Shown here one piece after another: positions 4,887-9,518 of a DNA stretch of 9,518 bases. Under the pieces are notes generated by a model. The model was not told where the DNA came from, did no database searches, and saw nothing but the letters and a program-made list of their open reading frames with translations. Location of the stretch: NCBI GenBank assembly GCA_021160625.1, contig JAGHCE010000176.1, forward strand, positions 1 to 9,518. The letters are read 5' to 3'. Position numbers and translations under genes: made by a program. The DNA is from Planctomycetota bacterium (GTDB taxonomy: Bacteria; Planctomycetota; DG-23; SLPQ01). Every line of letters begins with the position of its first letter. Position 1 is the stretch's first letter.

Positions 4887-7004
4887 GACGGGGTTTGCCC
4901 CGCGCATCTTTTGGGGAAAGCGACGGGCACCCGCGGCGGTTTTGATCGCGCCGCCGCATCCGTCCCCGGCGTTGAAAAAGACCGTATAATCCTTCCCACC
5001 AGCGGAAAGCTTTAACACTACCTTGTCGCCATCGGCGCCGGCCGACGGTGCGGGGGAAGGCTGGGCGCCGGTGGGGACAATTTTCAAAACGTGCAGAAAG
5101 GCCGTGCTCTTGACTGGGCCGTCCGTCGCCGCCGTGGCCATCTGCCATCCGGAGAAGCCCTTGTTCTTGTTGAGAATGCTTGTCGGGGACAACGAAACCT
5201 TCGCTCCGGCAGGCAGAAGCGTTAGGCAAACCATTTCGCATTCGGCGGCTTTCACCGAAAAGCCGCCATCGACCGTGGTTACCTCACGCTTGAGGAGCTT
5301 CTCGCCCCGGAAGTGTTGTGCCTCGAGCGTGGGAACATGGCAGCGCCATTTGATTACACCCTCTTCGGCGGCATCGACCCGGTCGAAGAGGACAAGCGTA
5401 TTCGGGCGCAGGAAAAGCATCTGCCGCGTGCACCGCCGCGCCACATCAAGCTTGCCGGGCACGTTGTAGGCACCGGTCAGGTCCCCGGCGGCGTAAACAT
5501 AATCCCCGGCGTCATCGAGCGCCGTAATCCTGCCGAAAGACTCCTCGAACTCGCGCAGTATCTCAGCTTTTTTCGCGATGATCTCGGGCGTTTTCTGCCA
5601 CATCTTGTCGTAACCGGTTTCAGAACGCCATCTGTCCCACGTAAGCTGGCGGTTACCGTCGATGACGATTGTGTTGCGGAAATCCGAGCTGTACGCGCTT
5701 CGTGAAAATTCATCGCTTCCCACGTCGGCCACGAGACGCTCCGAGCCTTTGGTAATGTTGAAATGGCCGCTGTCCGCCCTGAAGAACTCACCCGTATGCG
5801 TCGCCCCGCAGCGCAGCGACACCCAGGTGGCATCGACACTCCAGTCGGAGCGGGCGACTACCTCGCCGCGGTATTCACTCAGGTAGCAGAGCGGAAGACC
5901 GCTGCTGTCGGCCGCGGCTGCCCCGGAGACCCCCAGCAGGAACCGCTCGAAGGCCGCGCCTCTCACCCTCGGGAAGGGGGAGCAGCTTTTCAGCCAGCCC
6001 TGTGCGAGCCGGCCGGTTTCGGCGCCGCGGAAGTGGTCGGCCAGCCACAGCATCATCATTTCCTGGCCATCGTTGAGCATGTTGTAGTCGCACGAGTACT
6101 TGTGGTGGCCGTAATGGTTGATCGTCTTGAAATCCGGCCCGGTCCAGTAGAGCCATCGGTAGACCACATCCCGCGGCCATTTGCCCAGGTCCGCCCAGAG
6201 GTCCACGCCGGTGGCGGTCTTGACGGCCTCGCAGAACTTGAACATGTTCGTGTTAACCGAAGTCCCATACGCAATTGCCGCAAACGATATCCCGCCCTTG
6301 AGGACCTCGCGGTGGTACGCGGTCCAGATGCTTGCGGCAAGCATGGCCCGCCGCCCCCACTCGTCTGCTACCGGCGCATCGCCATGAAGCGCGAGCCAGA
6401 CCATCCCCATGTTTTCGGCCCAGTGCACCCATGTATTGGTGTCGATGTGCGGGCGGGCGCCCTCTGCGCAAGGCGCCATATCTGCGTAGTCCTGTGTCAG
6501 CCATTCGCCGGCAGTGGCCAGACCGGGGCTTTCGACGAGTGCGCGGACGTCCTCTTCGCTCATCGCATCGCGGACCCAGTCGTAGGCGATGCCGAAGCTG
6601 TTGCCGATCCATTTGCCCGTGTTCCATTTCCTGTCGTAGTTCGTCCCGGAAAAGACCGTTTGCATATGGTCGCAGAGGGCCTTCATCCCAGCCACCGCGG
6701 CCGAGGCGTACATGGCATCCCCGGTGACCTGATAGGCAAGGGCACAATTAAGCACATTCTCACGCGCGGGTTTCTCGACCCCCTTGTCAGCGGACGCCTT
6801 GATCGCCAGCCAGTCGGCATCCCCCGCGGCGGCTTTGGCCTTGAGCCTTGTGAGGCGCTCGTCCGTCAACCATATCCGCGGCCGTTGACTCTTGATTACG
6901 TATCGCGACATGTCGGCGACGTCGCGCGCAACCGCCGTCGTGCAGAGAAGAGAGAACGCCAGGCCCACCAAAGTAACGAAAGTCAGAAAACTCGCATAGT
7001 GCAT
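4875..7004 (-). CDS. Exported heparinase II/III-family polysaccharide lyase (second in the tandem)
   Basis: Heparinase II/III-like lyases cleave uronate-containing polysaccharides by beta-elimination. The 709-residue product starts with a signal peptide (about 1-26: MHYASF, hydrophobic core LTFVTLVGLAFSLLCTTAVA, then RD). An N-terminal alpha-helical toroid follows at about 40-370, with PHIDTNTWVHWAENMG (185-200) and NHYGHHKYSCDYNMLNDGQE (296-315). The C-terminal beta-sandwich contains the family block DSGHFNITKGSERLVADVG (411-429). Where relatives usually have an H-N-x-V motif this protein has FRNTIVIDG (442-450), so a usual metal-binding His is Arg. The product ends KMRGANPVLLP. The ATG has only a modest GGGAG upstream. 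It lies downstream of the first lyase and is probably co-transcribed with it. The exact lyase family and substrate remain open. Confidence 0.9.
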   Translation of the reverse strand: MHYASFLTFVTLVGLAFSLLCTTAVARDVADMSRYVIKSQRPRIWLTDERLTRLKAKAAAGDADWLAIKASADKGVEKPARENVLNCALAYQVTGDAMYASAAVAGMKALCDHMQTVFSGTNYDRKWNTGKWIGNSFGIAYDWVRDAMSEEDVRALVESPGLATAGEWLTQDYADMAPCAEGARPHIDTNTWVHWAENMGMVWLALHGDAPVADEWGRRAMLAASIWTAYHREVLKGGISFAAIAYGTSVNTNMFKFCEAVKTATGVDLWADLGKWPRDVVYRWLYWTGPDFKTINHYGHHKYSCDYNMLNDGQEMMMLWLADHFRGAETGRLAQGWLKSCSPFPRVRGAAFERFLLGVSGAAAADSSGLPLCYLSEYRGEVVARSDWSVDATWVSLRCGATHTGEFFRADSGHFNITKGSERLVADVGSDEFSRSAYSSDFRNTIVIDGNRQLTWDRWRSETGYDKMWQKTPEIIAKKAEILREFEESFGRITALDDAGDYVYAAGDLTGAYNVPGKLDVARRCTRQMLFLRPNTLVLFDRVDAAEEGVIKWRCHVPTLEAQHFRGEKLLKREVTTVDGGFSVKAAECEMVCLTLLPAGAKVSLSPTSILNKNKGFSGWQMATAATDGPVKSTAFLHVLKIVPTGAQPSPAPSAGADGDKVVLKLSAGGKDYTVFFNAGDGCGGAIKTAAGARRFPQKMRGANPVLLP

Positions 7005-7117
7005 TGTTCAGGTCTCCCAAATCGGTTTTCAAGCGCTTCCTTTACGAGGCACCCGGCGCCGCGCGTCTTCCGGGAGAAGCGACGGGCGCCCGCCTTGAAG
7101 GAAGCCGTACAGTGGTG
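7005..7117 (-). other. Spacer between the lyases carrying a decayed copy of a lyase C-terminus
   Basis: Past the second TGA of the upstream lyase, minus-strand bases 7093-7059 match the end of the following lyase (4934-4900) at 29 of 35 positions, all differences being transitions. In that frame it reads AGARRFSRKTRGA, against AGARRFPQKMRGA at the end of the second lyase. It is most simply a leftover from a tandem duplication or gene conversion. The remaining spacer carries the weak ribosome-binding site of the second lyase. Confidence 0.45.
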
Positions 7118-7411
7118 TCATTGTGCCTCGCCGGAGATCGCCGCCTGCTTTTGCACGGCGTTCGATAATGGCCGGTCCAGCGCTTCCGGGGCGCCTGTTA
7201 CCGAGATGCGCCCGGCGCATTCGCCCTCGCGCGCAAAGGTCACCCTGACCTTGCGGTTTCCGCTCTCGAACTCGACGCCGACGTGGTCCTCGGCGCTTAC
7301 CAGGCGGGAGGGGCTCATCTCCCGCAGTTCCCCCTCGTTGGCAACCTCGATCAGATGCAGATACTCGTGGGGCTTGACCGCTTCTCTCGGCGTTACCTCG
7401 ATGCGCCATTG
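7118..7411 (-). pseudogene. In-frame C-terminal remainder of the first lyase, beyond a premature TGA
   Basis: Directly after the TGA at 7414-7412 the same frame stays open for 97 codons to a second TGA at 7120-7118. It reads QWRIEVTPREAVKPHEYLHL, then IEVANEGELREMSPSRLVSA, and VRVTFAREGECAGRISVTGA. This is the normal C-terminal part of the family. It parallels AFLHVLKIV and DYTVFFNAGDGCGGAIKTA near the end of the second lyase. It therefore belongs to the same gene, and 7118-9259 would encode a 713-residue protein if the stop were a sense codon. A GGA (Gly) to TGA change is the simplest origin. Confidence 0.8.
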
Positions 7412-9259
7412 TCAGAGGAGCTCGATGTCGTCCCTTGTACGCCATTCTTTCGGGAGGGGCCAGTTGCGCCCGTCGTTCCAGAACTGTTTTTTCGGCCCGC
7501 CTGTCTTTGTGATGGAGGCGTCCGCCGGCAGAAGCGTTCGGCAGAAGATGCGCCCGAGCTCCTGCTCAGCGGAGAATACTTCTCCCTCTATCAGGGGTTC
7601 GCGTGCCGTGTGCAACAGCCATCGCTTGGGATAGTCGGCGTCGGTCGAAACAACGCGGTCGTAAACCACGAAATGGTCCGGCGGCAGAAAAACGAACTGT
7701 CGTGTCGCGAGACTGCACTTCTCGGGGCTGTAGCAGGGGGTCGCATCGCTTGCGATGTAGGTATAATTGAGGCCGGTTTCAAAAGCCAGAAGCTTCGAGC
7801 CGCCGCGTTTGTTCATCCCACCGTCGTTGGGTACGGGCAGGTCTTCTTCTCCGGGGGCCACGTCATACCAGTAAGGGGGAAGCTGTTCGCCGGGCATGCG
7901 GATTGTAACACAGTTGTGGGCGACGGTGCGGCAGTAATATTGGTTGAGGTGAATCCCGGGCTCCGGGCGCGTGCCGCTGTCGAGCGCGAGAAAGCCGTTT
8001 CTAAAAATGACGAAGTTGTTCTCGTCAAAATGCTTGTGATTGCGCATGGTGCTTCCGGTGGTGAACAGTGCATAGGTGTCCTTCGGTCCCGAGCCCGAGC
8101 GCATGAAGATTTGTCCCATTCTCTCGAAATGGCGCGCGGGCGGCAGAAGCCCGGCGGGCAGCAAGGGTTCGGGCGACTTCTCAAGGTCGGTCAAAAGGAA
8201 TGGATGGAAGGGCCACGCGTAAATGTTTGTCTGCGGCGGAAGCTGCGATTGCAGCCAGTGCGCAAGCGCCGCATGCTCGCGCTTCGAGACGGCGTAGAAG
8301 TTTCTCAAGTGCTGGAGATAGGGCCAGAGGCTGCTGATGCGCAGTTCGTTTGTCTCGTGATAAGCGTCACCTGAGCCGAACCAGCGCGCGCCGGGAAGCC
8401 AGTTCCAGAGAAGGTAGACAACGCCCTCGGGCACGTACGGCCACTGTGGCGCGATGTCGGTGTCAAAAGCGCTGCGCATCGTGTAGAAAAAGTTGAACTC
8501 CGCCCATGGGTACGCGCCGTAGGCATAATTCAGGGCGATCGAAGCCGCGCCGCCATCGTCGCCTGCCGCTGTGCTTCGGTGGGCAAGAAGCTGCATGTAG
8601 AGGTCGCACCCCTCGTCAACCAGCTCGCGAGAGGCCGCCTCGTCAGCACCGGTTCCGACGGTGGCGATGCCGGCATACCACAAAAGGCTCGGCGTCCCGT
8701 AAAAACCGCTCGTGATGCCGCTGGTGTTGCGGCCCGGCACCGCTGGCTTGTCATCCGAGGGCTGTACTGCCTTGACGTGTTCGAGGATGTCTTTTGCCAT
8801 GCGCTTTCTTGTCTCCGCGTCGAGCGAATCGCAGATCCAGTCAAACGCCGCAAAGGCGTTTATTCGCGAGCTGGTGTACCAGCTAACGACGTGGTTGTTC
8901 CGGTCGCATTGACGGTAGTGGGCGATGGTCTTTTCGAGAAAGAGACGTGAGTGCTCGAGGTGTTTGTCCTCGCCGGTAACGAGATAGGCGAAAGCGGCCG
9001 AGGAGGCAAGATCACCGTGGTCGCCAACCGGTACTTCCCCGGCAAACTCCGCATCGCTCCTGTCCATGAGCGTATCGAACCAATCCCTCCCTATTGTGAG
9101 GGCCCGCTTGCGAACGGCGGCGAAAGTGGCTTCGTTGAAGAAGAGCCTCGGTCGCTTGTCGCGGAAACGGTGCCATGGGACGCCCTCTCCCCTTGTTTCG
9201 TCGCCCGCCGCCGCAAAAGTAAGCAGCAACGCCAAAGAAAGGACCCACAACCTTCTCAC
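7412..9259 (-). CDS. Exported heparinase II/III-family polysaccharide lyase (first in the tandem), with premature stop
   Basis: The 615-residue open part encodes a signal peptide (MRRLWVLSLALLLTFAAAG, about 1-19). A helical toroid domain follows, with SWYTSSRINAFAAFDWICD (126-144), GRNTSGITSGFYG (176-188) and ALNYAYGAYPWAEFNFFYT (242-260). The C-terminal sandwich then begins with NHKHFDENNF (407-416), ALDSG (425-429) and RTVAHNCVTI (444-453). These His, Asp and His positions correspond to the metal-binding site known in heparinase II, so the catalytic core is complete. The GTG start has AAGGGG about nine bases upstream. The frame is cut by TGA 98 codons before its natural end, removing the last strands of the sandwich. 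The truncated protein may be unstable, made by readthrough, or reflect a base-call error. It heads the lyase-lyase-sulfatase row. The substrate cannot be assigned. Confidence 0.9.
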   Translation of the reverse strand: MRRLWVLSLALLLTFAAAGDETRGEGVPWHRFRDKRPRLFFNEATFAAVRKRALTIGRDWFDTLMDRSDAEFAGEVPVGDHGDLASSAAFAYLVTGEDKHLEHSRLFLEKTIAHYRQCDRNNHVVSWYTSSRINAFAAFDWICDSLDAETRKRMAKDILEHVKAVQPSDDKPAVPGRNTSGITSGFYGTPSLLWYAGIATVGTGADEAASRELVDEGCDLYMQLLAHRSTAAGDDGGAASIALNYAYGAYPWAEFNFFYTMRSAFDTDIAPQWPYVPEGVVYLLWNWLPGARWFGSGDAYHETNELRISSLWPYLQHLRNFYAVSKREHAALAHWLQSQLPPQTNIYAWPFHPFLLTDLEKSPEPLLPAGLLPPARHFERMGQIFMRSGSGPKDTYALFTTGSTMRNHKHFDENNFVIFRNGFLALDSGTRPEPGIHLNQYYCRTVAHNCVTIRMPGEQLPPYWYDVAPGEEDLPVPNDGGMNKRGGSKLLAFETGLNYTYIASDATPCYSPEKCSLATRQFVFLPPDHFVVYDRVVSTDADYPKRWLLHTAREPLIEGEVFSAEQELGRIFCRTLLPADASITKTGGPKKQFWNDGRNWPLPKEWRTRDDIELL

Positions 9260-9277
9260 TGATACTGCCCCTTGCAG

Positions 9278-9307
9278 TTCGTACCGAAGTTCCCAAGGAA
9301 CATTCTA
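9278..9307. promoter_or_regulatory. Possible operator/promoter region upstream of the lyases
   Basis: Two short palindromes lie close together ahead of the lyase start: TTCG-TAC-CGAA (9278-9288) and GTTCC-CAA-GGAAC (9289-9301). Next to them the minus strand has a -10-like TAGAAT (9307-9302), the same hexamer seen upstream of the sulfatase. No good -35 is present at 16-18 bases. They could be a repressor site over the promoter; the arms are short and chance is not excluded. Confidence 0.22.
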
Positions 9308-9397
9308 AAGCAGAGTGAAGGAGGATTCCAGTAAGTTTCAGTAACCGAACAAGGATATCAACCGGCCTTCCGTTTGTGCTTCCAGGCCGCCTGCTTA

Positions 9398-9518
9398 GGC
9401 GAGCGCTTCGCTTCCGGCGAGGGCATCCAGGACGCGCTGTTTCTGGCCCCCTCGATGCTCTTCCAGACCGACGAGATCGACGGGATGCTCCAGTCGATCA
9501 ACAAGGCCAGGGACGCCC
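9398..9518 (+). pseudogene. Possible C-terminal fragment of a class III PLP aminotransferase, cut by the window edge
   Basis: The plus frame reads GERFASGEGIQDALFLAPSM then LFQTDEIDGMLQSINKARDA and is open to the window end. The pattern LFLAPSM..TDEID.ML..I.KA resembles the last strand and helix of class III (ornithine/GABA-type) aminotransferases, typically A-P-P-hydrophobic then T-x-x-E-I-D. The frame is open from 9335, but sequence before about 9398 has no family character and no plausible start. It therefore looks like another 3' gene piece rather than a gene start. It is divergent from the lyases. The match is from memory of the motif and is weak. Confidence 0.3.

Noticed and set aside
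7385..7414. UGA as selenocysteine in the first lyase
   Set aside because: A short GGCG/CGCC pairing lies downstream, but it is a weak stem without a clear SECIS form, and no selenocysteine is known or expected at this place in polysaccharide lyases.
7118..7414. Alternative genetic code with UGA as an amino acid
   Set aside because: The second lyase and the end of the first both use TGA as a natural terminator, tryptophans are TGG, and GC content and gene types do not fit the known UGA-recoding lineages.
5763..7634. Long plus-strand frame of 623 codons opposite the lyases
   Set aside because: It runs antisense through one lyase and across the spacer into the next, with Pro/Arg/His-rich low-information sequence. 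Such long antisense frames are common in GC-rich genes.
7283..8374. Plus-strand frame of 363 codons opposite the first lyase
   Set aside because: It is an antisense shadow; the minus strand has signal peptide and family motifs, the plus frame has none.
1..9518. CRISPR array
   Set aside because: No regularly spaced repeats are present. The 119-bp pair is too long, far apart and coding-like. An array would be expected beyond the left edge after cas4-cas1-cas2, if it exists.

Overview
The window looks like part of a bacterial chromosome with moderately high GC. A large, C-terminally extended type I sulfatase next to tandem heparinase II/III-like lyases is typical of polysaccharide degraders in the PVC group (Lentisphaerota, Kiritimatiellota, Planctomycetota). 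That placement is inferred from gene content and is not proven. All well-supported genes lie on the minus strand, so the text runs right to left along transcription.

Right and centre (9259 to 2665): two exported heparinase II/III-family lyases are followed by a type I sulfatase with a C-terminal beta-rich domain. Together they form a small catabolic cluster for a sulfated, uronate-containing polysaccharide. Lyase genes would cut the chain and the sulfatase would remove sulfate esters. The first lyase (9259-7412) is interrupted by an in-frame TGA. Recognisable C-terminal sequence continues in the same frame to 7118. The second lyase (7004-4875) is intact but has Arg at a position where the family usually has a metal-binding His. 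The sulfatase (4338-2665) has no visible signal peptide.

The sulfatase unit is flanked by two direct copies of a 119-bp sequence (2451-2569 and 4707-4825) differing at 4 positions. Three of the differences are synonymous in one plus-strand frame, so the repeats look like duplicated 3' pieces of a protein-coding gene.

Left (1 to about 2440): a broken type I-C CRISPR-Cas operon. The usual order is cas3-cas5c-cas8c-cas7c-cas4-cas1-cas2. Here an internal cas3 piece (helicase C-terminal domain) is joined out of frame to a cas8c that has lost its N-terminal part, and cas5c is missing entirely. Downstream, cas7c is intact as far as the window edge. A strong internal ribosome-binding site in cas8c precedes a complete reading frame for the small subunit Cas11c. 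Upstream, the cas3 piece is joined to an oppositely oriented piece of a phage-type DEAD/DEAH helicase, which is joined to repeat copy 1.

From about 1810 to 2640 there are at least four joins between unrelated gene pieces in roughly 830 bp. The far right end (9398-9518, plus strand) may hold another gene fragment. This is either a real scrap-yard of rearranged and decaying genes or a chimeric assembly, and raw reads across the joins would decide. I see no CRISPR array, tRNA, rRNA or intact transposase.
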